Shown piece after piece: positions 23,533 through 35,330 of a stretch of DNA of 64,000 nucleotides (within the stretch, counting starts at the first letter, position 1; every line of letters starts with the position of its first letter). This DNA is from Gongronella butleri (lineage: Eukaryota; Mucoromycota; Mucoromycetes; Mucorales; Cunninghamellaceae). The notes below the pieces were generated by a model. The model was not told the origin of the DNA. It worked only from the letters and a program-made list of their open reading frames with translations, and searched no databases. The translations under genes and the position numbers were made by a program. The stretch is from positions 1 through 64,000 of the forward strand of contig JAIWZP010000067.1 in NCBI GenBank assembly GCA_025201375.1, read 5' to 3'.

Positions 23533-24952
23533 ATGGAGACCACGTACCAAGATATCCCGCTCCAATCGATGTCGCTGACGCGTCAGTACCCGAGTGCCGA
23601 CGAATTTGAGCAAATCATGCAGCAATACCTGACGAATCTGTCGTTGAAGAAGCGTGACAAGGCCTTGATCGACCAGGAACGCTACAATCTGATTCTTCGC
23701 GTCTTGCAGGAGCCCAAGAACACCGCCATCTCCACCGCGCAATTCCGCTTCTGGGTGAAAAAGATGTTTACCCTGACAACACTGCCGAGCGGCCGCCTGG
23801 CTGTGTGTCACGATCACAAACCCGTCGCCATGAAGGAACAAATCTACTCGATCTTGATCTGGGCGCACCGCCAATCGCACCATGGCGGCAGGGACAAGAC
23901 ATCCACGCTGGTAAACACAAAAGAAAATAGGGAGGAAAAAAAAAGAGACGAAACGCGCTCAATTTTCTTGTTTTTTCGTTTCTTAGGTGCGCAAGCGGTT
24001 TTCTTGGATCCCCAAGGAGCTGATTGCTCGATTTGTGAGGCAATGCCCCTTTTGCATCACACGACGCAATGGCCATGCAGACATGTTCCCAGCCGCCTAC
24101 GAGTCGCCCATGTCGCCTCACATGTCCTTGTCAAGCTCCCCGTCGCCGGCGGCCAATTCTTGCTATCTTGTTGTCCCGTCCAATTCCACGTCTTCGTCGT
24201 CGTTGCCTTCACGTACCTCGCTGGCGTCGCCCATGACAGACGAATTGTCGTCTTTTTCACCAAGTTCGCCGCCACACCAAGCGCCGCCGCCCGAATTGCT
24301 GCCTGCCGACCTTGTGTACGTGATGCCGTCACCTTCCAGTGACTCGGTCCACCCCGCGGCAGCCGCGGCTGCTGTTGTCTCGGCGCAATTAACGCCTTGG
24401 CATTCGTATCCGCCAAATCAGCCGCAGCAACAGGCTCCTGAAGACCCATTTGCCCCCTGTTCATGCACATTGGCTCCCTATGTGTCTGGTGCGACAACAA
24501 CAACAACAACAACAGCAACGTCGTCATCTCAACAACAGCAACAGCAACCGCAACACCTTACCTATGCAAATCACCCCTATTTTTATGCCGTGACACCGAC
24601 ACCAGCAGCCAATGGCACACACGCCCTACTCACGGCACACCCGTCGCCCGAGGAATTGTTCCAGGACGACGAATTGGCGCCGTCGCACTCGTCGTCCACC
24701 TCTGGATCCTTCTCGTACACACCCATGAGCACATCGTCATCCTCGTCATCCGTGTCCATGCCAGCCCCCGCCATGCCCATCGACTTTTATGCAGGCCAAG
24801 CCGCGCATCATGTGCCCTGTGCGTCGTCGTCGCCCTTTTTGCACTCGCCAACCTCACCCCTCTCGCCCACGTGCGACTACACCACGCCAGAAATCAAAAA
24901 GGACGAAAATAACCACCAAATCTCCCCATTCCCCTCCATCTACTTTTTCTAA
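23533..24952 (+). CDS. Integrase-type H2C2 zinc-finger protein
   Basis: Two exons (23533-23910, 23987-24952) give 447 residues. The N-terminal 150 residues are well folded in appearance and end with an HHCC zinc site split by the intron: H112-x3-H116, then about 29 residues, then C146-P-F-C149 (motifs WAHRQSHHGG, RKRFSWIPKELI and QCPFC). This spacing is that of retroviral/Ty3 integrase N-terminal zinc domains and of the fungal zf-H2C2 family that includes the histone-promoter factor Spt10. The remaining 300 residues are Ser/Pro/Thr-rich with Gln and Ala runs and an acidic patch, as in transcriptional regulators. No reverse transcriptase or integrase core is nearby, so it looks like a domesticated host DNA-binding protein. 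Its role is inferred only from the fold. Confidence 0.75.
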
Positions 24953-26886
24953 CCCGCCGCACGCACCGCATCCCCCGCAAAATACGTCGCGCTGAATTTT
25001 CTTTCCTTACAAACGCCGTTTTTGTCCCCTATTCCACGGATTTCTTTTTTTGCCCCCCCCCCGCCCGCTCATTTCCTGTTTTTATGTTGAAAATTATGCG
25101 TGTAACCCCATTGTATGAAAAACTTTAACTCTCCTCCAACTTTTTTTTTTTCTCGTGCGCCAATTCCATTGTTCCCTTCTTTTTTTGGGTTTGACCATAT
25201 GCTTTATTGTTGTACCATACGTGCATCTCTCACACTGATTCCTCCCCCCTCTCGCCCCTCGCCCCTTGCCTCTTTTTTTTCGCTTTCCCCCTCCCGCCCA
25301 CGGTTGTAGCTAGCAGGTTTCTATACATATCCACTATTTTTTATTCCACTGTTCATACATTAAAGCTTCCATTTGCCCAAAAAAATATTATTGCAATGTT
25401 CACGCTGTGACACGAATCTTCTTGTATTTGCGAATTTTTGGGTTTTGAATGCATTTTTCAAGGCTTCTTGATTAAATGCACCATCCAGCTCACAGTATGA
25501 AATGTAGGCTTTTCATACTGTCGTTGCATTATATGCTAGAAAAAATCATCGAAATTACGTACTAGTCGAAATATCACAAATAAAGTTGCTTTACTTTATT
25601 TCGGTCATTTGTCAGTGAATGTTCATTGTTGGACCAATTGCACTCTGAGCTGAAAATACCAATGCTTCCCGTTCTTTTGAGCCTATTTTTGTGGCGCTGC
25701 GGGCACTAGAAAGCGCGCAACAACCATTTTCGAAAATGGCCATTTTTCCAAAGGGTGCAGTCGAGGACGTTGAAACGGTGGAATTTAGGTCGCCAGATCG
25801 CCACGCCATTTAACCCTATGGTAACAGCAATCTATTTACCGATGAAAATGCATTAAAAAATGGAGGATCTATTGAATGAGTTTCGTGAAAACGCGAAAAT
25901 CTGCGATTTTTTCTCCCAAGGTGAACTCGGCGAAAATCGGTCTCAGTGGTTGGAAACAAGTACCATTAGAAAGATCACGACGTGTTGCGTATGTCGATAT
26001 GCGTGATCATTGAAAAAGGCGAGTTTCAGCTGACTTTAATATGAAGCAAAGTTTAGCGGGGCAACTTGAACGCGTGATAAACCGCGTCAGACATTGAGTT
26101 ACACGCGTCTGTTCATTATCAACTCCATGCACCGGAGGCCTCTCTTGCTAGTGGACGCGTTGGCGCGGGGCTATGAGCGCGTTTTTGAGAGACAATTCGT
26201 AAATCAATTTCAACATAAAATCGGCCATTGCTCGTCAGCCAGCAGATGGATCGCTCTCTTTTTTGCCGTTTTTGTGGGTTGTCCTTGCAGATTCTTTGAA
26301 TGTAAAAGTTTCGTGCGATTCTGGAGACCCGTTTTTTGAATTTTGGTTTTGGGTCCCAACGGGAGCAAACATTTGATTTGCGCCTAGGGCGTCGCTTATA
26401 GCTTGAGGGACCTGCAAACTAGTCCCCACGGTGTTTCTATCGTGTCTAATCACGTTTGAACGCGTTTTGGAGTCCGGCATTGGTGCGCGGTTGGCGCGTT
26501 GAATTTGAGTTTTTGTTCGTTTGGATGTTTTATGAGCAAACTCATGCTGAATTAGTCCAAATGATGCCTAAATTGAACCCGTTGATCCTTGGCACTTGCA
26601 TTCAACAAAGTCAAGGATTTTCGAGAACACGTGGATAGGCTTGAACCACACAAAAACATTGAAAAACGGATTTAAATCAATTTAACAACCAACATCACCG
26701 AGATCGCAACAGAGATGGGTCGGAAGAGGAAAAGCCTTCATCGATTCTTTGTGCTGATTCATTTGACATTTAAAATGTATTAAATAGCTTGTACTTTTTT
26801 CAAGTAAAAATCACAGAATCTCAATTTTAGTTACTTTTTTTTTTTTCTTTTGGCAATCAAAGTATATACAAAGAGAGGAGGGGGGT
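24953..26886. other. Intergenic, H2C2 gene to phospholipase D 3' end
   Basis: Pyrimidine-rich 3' flank, then AT-richer DNA. Carries the inverted dispersed repeat at about 26050-26280. No gene is supported; open frames are short and lack motifs. Confidence 0.5.
26050..26280 (-). repeat. Dispersed repeat, copy 2
   Basis: Reverse complement matches 15480-15720 through several blocks in order (CCACTAGCAAGAG, TCTGACGCGGTTT, CACGCGTTCAAGTTG). The similarity may extend to about 25.9 kb and 26.3 kb, but the alignment is too diverged to fix limits by eye. Confidence 0.6.
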
Positions 26887-29800
26887 TCAATTGAATATTT
26901 CCAGGGGTGCGAGGCGGTCAATGGCAAAGAGGAACTCGTCGTTCTCTTCCTCGAGAAAGTGGATGGGCCAAATGACGAGATGGCCGCGGATGCGCTCGAG
27001 TAGCATGGGTAGAAATGGTTTGACGAATTGCGTCTTGCTGGTGGCGCGTGCGGCCGCCGCGGTGGCAGCGGTGGGTGTGGCCTCGGGTCCCAGACTGTGT
27101 AAGGAAGTGGTGTCAAGCGGCGGGGCCATGGCGTGGATGATGCCCGGGTGCATGGTCATGGTGCTGGCAACCTGTGCGTGGATGGTGCTGGTGGATGTGC
27201 GCGTCGTGGACGGCTCGGAGGCCATGGATGCGCGCCGGGCGGCAGCAACCGCAGGCGCAGAGGCAATGGACGTGCGCGGCCCGGGCAATGACGCCGCCTC
27301 TCCCGCAAAATGGTGAACAGACGTCGAGCTGGATGTGGGCAGTGCATTGGTGTGGTTGATGGTAATGGAAGCGGCGGTCTGGACGTGCGGATGCGCATCA
27401 AGAATCGCAGTCCCGGTGGCAACCTCGATTTTCCCGAGCAATTGGCGTGCCAGCTTCGTAAACGCGTCATGCGCATCCCACGAACGCACATTGTTGTCCG
27501 GAACAACCATAAAACAACGCCGAAACAGATCCGTATTGCGCCGCGCGCATTCAACGACCAAACGACGTGAAAGTAAAGGATCTACGAGGCATCCAAACCA
27601 TGCAATGGACGCGACATCGATGGTCGGCGTGCCCTCTCCCTCTTGGCTCTCTTGGCTTTCTTGCCCCTCTTGCAAATCATTCGCATTGGTATCCGTGGCG
27701 TTATTTGCTTCCTGCGGTGGTAGTGGCGGCATAGATGGCGAAAATGGCGATGTACCTGCTGACGACGCAGCCATGGGAGGCGGAGAAAGAGGTTCCTCTG
27801 CGTGCAGAACGACCGTCTTGTTGTTGTTGTCCAGTGTCATAGGCAAGGGCAGCGGCACGAGGCTTTGTTCGTCACCATTGTTGTTGGTATCCGTGTCCCA
27901 CGATGCCCATTTTCGATACATGGTGTTGAAATCCTCGTCGTGGTGCTGTTCGAATGATGGCAATGAGAATTGACTGCTTGCCTTGCGTTGGTGATCACGT
28001 AAAGACGATGACGACGTCGCCGGAGGAGGAGGAAGGGTCGGGTCCATGCCAATTTGTACTGGCTGGCTACTGCTGCTTCTTCTTGTATTAGTAACAATGG
28101 CACTAGCTGAAGATGATGATGGTGATGATGATGGTGCTGCAAGCGGTGCCGGAGGAAGCGCGGCACGCGCGTCGTCGGGCGAAAGATGCGTGTCAGGAGA
28201 TATTTTTGATTTTGACGCGTTGGACGCGTTTGAATCGTTGGAAATTGGTGTGGCGGCCGGTGTCGTGGTGATGATTGGCGTAGAGTTTGAATTGTCCTGT
28301 TTCTGAGAGGGCGGCGTCGACGATTTTTGTGAATGGCGCGACGACGACGCCGAAACGGGCGGCGACGGGGAAAAAGTCGAGCGATTGGCGAGCAGGGTAT
28401 CGACGTTCCAGTGCAGGATGGGGAGGCCAAGGTGCTCGGCCATCAGGCGCAGCCGCAGCGAATGCGCAAAGCGGCCCACCTCAACGGATTGGCCGCCCAT
28501 GGTCGATGCCATCAAATCCGTGTCCTCAATGCACGCCGCAATCTCAGAGTCGCGCACCCCAAGCATCGACCGCTCGTTGATGTTGGCAGACCCGATGATC
28601 ACCGTGCGGTCATCCACAATCATCGTCTAAAAAAAAAAAAAATACCATTGGCCTCGTGCTCTTTTTTTTTTTCTTTTTTTTTTTTCTTCGTGGCCCTAGT
28701 TTACCTTGGCATGGATATAAATTTGCTCCGAGACATAATGACCATGAAGGTCGCCCCAATGACGCAGGCCATAAAAAGTGATGTATTGTGACGTATTTGC
28801 GACGCCAGCTGCATGCAGGCGCGCCAGCAGCGAGTCGGGGCCCCTTCCAATGGATGCATATTGACAGTGCGTGATCAGGCGCACCGTCGTGCCATCGTTG
28901 ATGTCCAGAGAGCCGGGAAACCCAGGCAAAAGCGGAAGCACGATCATGGCGTGCCATTGTTCGCGATTCTCGTGCGCACGCACAATCCGCCGGAAAAGCG
29001 CGTCGCCAATCTTGTTTTCAATGACTGTCGACCCCACCTTGGTCGATGTCACAAAGAATTGGTTCTCTATAATCGCCAATAAAAAAAAAAGAAAAGGTCC
29101 ATTTAGTCATGAGTTTGCTGCTTTTTTTCAATTTTTCCCAATTTTTGTGTGTACCAATGTAGACAAAGTGGTTGGATTTCTCAATCAGATCGACATAGGC
29201 GTTCATGATGCTGTGTTCGACGCGGTCATTGCCGATGCTCCAGGCCGAGACGCTGCGTAGGATTTGCACGCGCGTGCCGGTGGACGTTGGCGGCTGTGAA
29301 AAACGTGGATCGTTGGCAAAATGGTCTTTGAGTGAGGATGAATTGGCGCCTGCGCCGAGCGGCGGGCGCGTCTGTGGCAAGAGCAACGGCGTGTCGCGTT
29401 TTGGGGCGGATGCCTTGCGGCGACGGAGGTAATTCCAGCGCTCGACAAAGTGCCTGTCAAGATCCTGGACGGCACGGCCCGCGACGCGCATGGACACATC
29501 GTGCCACGGCATGCGAGGGTATCTGCTGCGATCCAGGCAGTCCTCGAACGGCTTGTCCAGCGTGTGAAAGTCTTCGACGCGCGGATTCGAGTAATCTTTG
29601 CCTGGCCACGTTTGTTGTGCGGCGCCCAGCGGCGGGTCGTCCATCAGATCGTGCGACGGCGTGTCCCAACGACCAAAACACAGGTCAAGACCACCAATGA
29701 AGGCAACCACACCATCGACAATGCACAATTTCTCGTGATGCGCCCAAAAAAGCGCATTGTCCTTGTGCAGCACGTCAAGCGCGCGCGACGGGTGCCGCTG

Positions 29801-32260
29801 CACAAAGATGTTCTCAGACAGCGAAAGCAGTGACGTCTTGGTATAATGCGAAAACAGCGGGAGCGCCATCGCCACCTGCAATAAAAGAGGTGATAAAACT
29901 GACATGAGCGCGCCGAAAACAAAAAAGAATGCCTTTTTTTTTTTCTTTACCTCCTTGTACACAATCACATAGATCTTGACGCCTTGGTCGGCTTTGCGCT
30001 TCAGCACACGGTCCAATCGCCATTCTTGGTTGTCGGAAGGCGGACGCCGCAGATACTACACCAAAAATGGGATTAATTGAATGCTTTTTTTTTTTTTTTA
30101 ATTTTTGCCAGAGCAAGACCCTTACCAACTCGGGCGACTAAAGAGAGAAAAAAAATGTCAATGAGCGCGCCAAAAGTCGCTTGGTCTGATCTTACGAGCC
30201 ACCAATCATGAATGTAGATATAATGCTGTGCATTATCGAGCGCGACAGCCATCTCTGCAAAGTAATCTTGGCCATCAACGAACCATGTGCACGGCGAATT
30301 GTCGCGGCTCGGCGAGAAGCTGTCAAAGCGATGCCCAGTCTGGCACCAGGACGAGTGCTGCAACGCGTGCGTGATGGATTTTTCAAACAGGATGGCCTGC
30401 TCGACATTTTTCGCATGCAGGTACAGCTCGCCCTGTGCCGTCTCAATCACAAGCGTCGAGTGGCCCAGTGAGAACGTGCTTGCCGCCGACCGGATCACGC
30501 GTTGCAATTGCTTGGGCTTGTCGGTTAAAATGTGGCTAAAACCTCGCTGGACACGAAAATCACAGTCAAACAGAAAAACATCAAACATGTCCATCTAAAA
30601 ATGGGGAAGGGGAATGAGCGGAAATGGCGTTTTTTCTTAAAAATTGCATGACCTTACATACGTGAGATGGGTGATCGAGGCAGATCAGGCAATTGTCGCG
30701 AACCATGAACCATTTTGGTGCGCGTGACCGCGTGTGTTGGCCTTGTGTGCATGGCACACATGCTGCAGTGAGCGTAGTGTAGCGACGATACTTTGGAATT
30801 CGGATGGACCGCGCAGCCATGATCAAATAGCCTTCCTTGCCATGGTACGCTTGCGGCATGAGCGCGTCCAAATGCACACCCAGCGTCGAAATCTCGAGAA
30901 ATTTACAAATCCGATTGATCTTGCCCGACGCCTTGACGGCCGTGATCAATTGATGCAGATATCGCTGCAGTGACACGTCCATGGCTTCTTCATTTTCCGG
31001 GTCGTTCTCAGGCACAGCCTGGGCGCTTTGTGTTTTTTCAATTTCACCACCTTTGCCATTTTCGCTGGTTTCCAATGGTCCTTGTTGGGGTTCCAGCGGA
31101 TGGTTCTCATCCACGGTGGTGAGGATAGCCGGTCTGGTAGCGGTCGTGGGAGCGCGGCTTGTGTCGTCGTCGATTGAATCGTCTACATGGCTCGTGTCCG
31201 CGGTGGTGGGATGTGCACTTGGATTTTCATGGTCATAGAAGCCCGTGGACGGACTGCCGCCGCTAGTGCTGCTACTGCTGCTATTGCTGCTGCTCGCATT
31301 GGTGGTGGCCATGCTGGCATTGGCGTGCAACATGATATTTGTACAATTGTACGCGTCGTGCTCAGGCAATTGCGCGTGGACACGCGCAGCCGCAGCCGCT
31401 GCAGCTATCGCCTCGTCCTCGTCATAATCCAGATCGTCGTCCTCCTCGTGCATGCTGCGGCGCACCACAATGTCATCGCTCGCCGTATCATTGTGTACAA
31501 GGGCACCCACTTGGCTTGTTTCCACGAGGATGGGCGGCGACGCGTGGCCATGTCGATGATGGCGACGGTGCAGATTGGGATGGTGGACGCGGTGCGTGAG
31601 CGCATTGGGCAGCGGCGGCATCACAATGCCTGCATGCTGCGCAAATGGCAAATCTTTGGATCGGTACGCGTAATGCAGCTTGAAAAAGTCCCAATACCGC
31701 CGAAAAACGGTCCATTGCGCGCTGCCGTACGAGATGGTGATGGCCAAATTACTGTGGCCGTGCCGATACGCCTTGGGCACCTTGCGCACACGTACACGCA
31801 CCAGCGACAATAGCACCGGAATGCACCGCTGGCCCTTGTCATCCCCAAGAAACCGTTCACGCAGCAACATCGACGGAAGCAGGTTGTACTCGGCTGCGCG
31901 CATCAGTGCCAACCCCGCCGCGTCCTCGTCTTGCTCGTGTAAACGCGATTTTTGTTCATTTTTCTTCTTTTTGCGCAGCTTGCGCCGCCGATGCCGATGC
32001 AAATACCGCGCTCCAAATTCATTGTGCGAAAATGTGCCCCGCGCAAGCTTCTTCACCTTGTGCCAGTTCACCCAGTGCCGTTGACTATGCTGATGCCCTG
32101 CTTGTCGCCCAGACACATCGCTTGCACGCCCAAGCGCATCGCGCGGATCGCTAAACGACCGCGATAGAATGGGTCGCAGAGGCTCAAGTCGAGCCCTTTG
32201 CATGCTGCTACCATCGTCATTGTTGCCACGTCGCTTGACGACGCCCGATCCACTCGCCAT
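26887..32260 (-). CDS. Phospholipase D (PX-PH-HKD-HKD)
   Basis: Hydrolyses phosphatidylcholine to phosphatidic acid and choline; the yeast member Spo14 acts in sporulation and membrane traffic. Seven exons (32260-30662, 30594-30196, 30137-30126, 30055-29951, 29875-29155, 29066-28705, 28626-26887) give 1645 residues. The PX domain opens around AITISYGSAQWTVFRRYWDF and finishes with LQRYLHQLI and RICKFLEIS after an acidic, Ser/Ala-rich insert of about 200 residues. A PH domain follows. Catalytic motifs: HEKLCIVD at 752-759 and HAKTMIVD at 1064-1071, with DWWLSPELYLRRPP, IGGLDLCFGRWD and IGSANINERSMLG. Exon 3 is a 12-nt micro-exon encoding SPEL. The C-terminal tail of about 450 residues is long and includes Ser/Pro-rich linkers. 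An in-frame ATG at 32308 is an alternative start. Confidence 0.93.
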
Positions 32261-32754
32261 TGATGTAGAAAAGAAAGAAAAGAAAGAAAAGGGTGCTTTT
32301 TCGGCCATTTATGGATTTTTTTTTTTTTTTTTTTTTTTTTAGCGCGCCAGTCAGGCACAGGTGCCCACACGCGCAGTGCACGCACTCCATCTGCAGGGGT
32401 ATGACGATTTCGCTCGGCGCACAAGCTCAACGACGCTAAAAAGCATCATATATCCCCGAATATGATACGCCCCCGCCACCGTGCGACGCATGGTTGCACA
32501 CAAAATGCCCATCGGAGTCAAGGCGGGCCCCAAAGCGGCATGAACACAGCTCGTAATAAAAAAAAAAAAAGGCACACCCGAGCCCTCATGACCTGTAAAG
32601 CTATGATAAATCATATGTACTGTACAAAAAAAAAAGTAAAAATTTGACACCACATGGGTATATTGATTGCTTCCGAAAACGGCATAATGCATTCGTTCGT
32701 CGCGTCTCTTTCAACAAGACATTAAAAGCCAGAGATCGGTCGAGTCATTGTGCG
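32261..32754. other. Intergenic upstream of phospholipase D
   Basis: Contains a T/A tract near 32320-32340 and presumably the phospholipase D promoter. No gene seen. Confidence 0.45.
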
Positions 32755-33935
32755 GATGAATCCAAATCTTTGACATTTTCGCAAATTCAACATTGGCTTG
32801 CCAAATGGTCATTCGATCGTGATGAAAGTTGCACTGTTCGAATGAGGCGAGCCCGTGCATCATTTCCGGGAAGTTTGTTTCCCCAGCGGATGGGCTTTGT
32901 CTGCTGTTTGCAAAATCCGACCAAACAGTTCGTTAATCTTCAAATTCAATTTCGTCGACAACGGTCAGAGCGACCCGCGACGCTTTTGACGTGTCGAAAG
33001 CAGCTGTTCAATCTCTGTCAATGAGACAAGGTTCACCGATGGATGACCAAAACTCGCAGAGAAAATCCACGTTTTCAGCAAAATCTTTGATTGCCATTTA
33101 CTTGCGAACGGTCTAGTCGCTTTCCGATTTTTATTCCAGATTTACTAACAAATATGGAAGCAAAGCATCTAATGGAATGACTTGCAGACCGCTAGCTTTG
33201 GTTTGAACTTTTTGCATCGGTCATTTCACCAAGCAGGCTGCTGCAGTCCACCACCAGACTCAGCGCACAAAAATGTGCAAACTGAAAAAATAAATAAAAA
33301 ATAAAAAATAAAAATTCCATGCAATAATCCACGCACTTAATTTGGAAGTGCCAAGCCTTAAATTTTTTCAAAAAAATCTTGCCCCAAGTAAGCGCTTTTC
33401 TTGGTCGATAGCTGTTCATGCGTCACTCTTTGGGCTGTTTTCTTCAAGGTGGGGCGACCTGTCATTTTGTCTTCCAATAGAAAATCGTCGAAGTTACCTG
33501 TTTGGGATGCATTGATCACTCGGAGTTCGAAATTTCCCAAATTTGGCATTTTCTGAGATTGAAATGTGTGACCCCTGAGTGACCCCTGAATTTTTAGAAG
33601 TGGCCGTAGCGCTTTGGGGGTTTAAACTTTTTTGTTGCAAATTTTGCGCTGAACGTGATGCAGCTCGCTTTGAACAGGGTCGGCCAAGTAGATGGTGAGA
33701 AAAAACGCAAAATAGAACAAATGTGAGGCTTTTTGAATTTGCGGGTTGAAAAAAAATCGGGCCGGGTTCATCCAGTACTACTGTACATACCGGTAGGCGA
33801 CATATCATGCCGTGACGCATCTTTCATCAGCGGGCAGGTAGGTTGTAAAAAAATTTCTGGAGGAACAACAAGCCGGCGAATGCTGGAAAACACGCAGTTT
33901 TTTTGTTTTTCAAGAGCAAACGTGTGATTTTGTGA
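32755..33935. repeat. Dispersed element X, uninterrupted copy (~1.2 kb)
   Basis: Related in the same orientation to 53690-55866. Shared stretches: ATGACTTGCA before CGCTAGCTT (33177-33200 and 54026-54047), ACGCACTTAATTTGGAAGTG (33332 and 55252), a nearly identical block from TTACCTGTTTGGGATGCATT through GTGTGACCCCTGA (33495-33578 and 55417-55500), and GCGCTTTGGGG. The second copy is split by a 1-kb palindrome at the point corresponding to about 33230 here. No intact coding frame. Confidence 0.85.
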
Positions 33936-33944
33936 TGAGTATCA

Positions 33945-34080
33945 AATGATACTGTAGGTATACAGTATACTGTCTACATACAGTACAGTACCTACAGTAC
34001 TGTAGAGTCTTCTTGAGTATGATAAGTAAATTTATTTGTGAGTATACAGTAAAGAAAAAGGTATCATAATACTGTATCAT
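33945..34080. repeat. Cluster of TACAGTA/TACTGTA heptamers
   Basis: TACTGTA or TACAGTA occurs at about 33950, 33961, 33979, 33984, 33993, 33998, 34045 and 34070. The motif is scattered through the two AT-rich islands and was not noticed at comparable density in the genic blocks. It equals a TA target duplication around CAG or CTG. Confidence 0.7.
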
Positions 34081-34286
34081 AGGAGGGGGCTATCGTAATG
34101 AAGCTGGGAATCGCAATGACAAGGAAAAAATTACGAAATGAAAAGGCAAAAGGTATGATAAAAGGGTGAGTGCTCAATGGCACAATAATAATGGGCATAC
34201 AGTAATATGATATGATACCAAAAAAAAAAAAAAAGGAGTGGGAAAAAGAGAAATGGGCAGAAGCTCGATGGGGGCTTCGGGGATGG

Positions 34287-35179
34287 TCAACGAAAAAAAA
34301 AGCAAGGCGAAGAAAGGAATGAGCACATAAAAGGGGCGAAACAAAAAAGTAAAAACAGGCACGGCGGACGACGGCACGAGAGGGAAAAGGGACGAACGAA
34401 GTGTACATGTGATGAATGACGATCAACATGGTTGTCATTGAAACTCTTCAAGGCGACGTTAATACCATGCGACCTCGCGCTCGTTTTTCTGGTGTTAAAG
34501 AGAATGTGATTGACGCGGCATTCAACGTTCACCACTTGTCGTGCCATTTTCTTGCTCTTGCTCTTGCTCTCTTTCTACTGTATCCTTTTTTTTTTGACTT
34601 ACCAAGCGATCGGGATGTCGCAGATAGCCCTCCGTAGCGGAAACGGGCATGCGCTTGCCATCACAAAGGTCGCATGTGGCGACTTCATCCTATAGTATTA
34701 TCATAGCCAGTGCGTGAGCATGGACACAGTTTGATTTTCTTCCTGAGATTCGGCTTACCTCCGTCAAGCCAAGGACCATCTAATAAAATGAGAAGAGCAA
34801 AATTCAGTTGATCTGTCGAAAAATCGAGCATGGTCCATTTTAGTCTTACGCAATGCGCTGTCGTTGCAAGGTGGTCGTTTAGAGCAGCCTGCGAGCGGCA
34901 GTAAACGCCACATGGGTGGCAACAGTTCACTTCAAACTGACCAGGGTCGCTCACGAACTACAGAGAAAAATCGATTAGATAAAAAAAGCGACACGTGCTG
35001 CTTCGTTTCGTATGTACCAAATTCCGACGGGCATGGTACGGCCAGTTGCCTGCAGCCATCGTGTTGCTGCAGGCATTACATTGTCGGCGGCGAGCTTGAC
35101 CTGGCACATCCGTGTAGGTAAAGACACGCCAATCAGGATGCACCGCAAAGATAAGCGTTTGCAAATCAAGGGCACCGAG

Positions 35180-35213
<34 letters not shown>

Positions 35214-35248
35214 GACACCATACGTACCGCGTCAGCGGTATTTGTCAT
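34287..35248 (-). CDS. Small multi-exon zinc-finger-like protein, hypothetical
   Basis: No named family. Exons proposed at 35248-35228, 35179-35018, 34957-34850, 34779-34759, 34689-34603 and a last one from about 34552; every intron is phase 0 with GT-AG ends and length 57-73 bp in the ones measured. Encoded modules each hold a Cys/His pattern: QCNACSNTMAAG then YHARRN, CCHPCGVYC then HLATTAHC, and TCDLCDGKRM then YLRHPDR, the last exon starting with VNVECRVNHI. One finger per exon suggests growth by exon duplication. Start (MTNTADA) and 3' end are uncertain; the last frame stays open to 34287. The gene lies in an AT-rich repeat island, so it may belong to a mobile or fast-evolving family. 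Confidence 0.5.
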
Positions 35249-35330
35249 GGTGACGTCCTTCTTGCCAATCCCTCGGCTTACCTCGCCAATGAAAACATTT
35301 TGGAGGGCGCCGAGTATGTGGTATGATTGA

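Noticed and set aside
26891..27973. Plus-strand frames opposite phospholipase D exon 7
   Set aside because: Shadow frames of a low-complexity coding exon; the minus strand carries the HKD protein.
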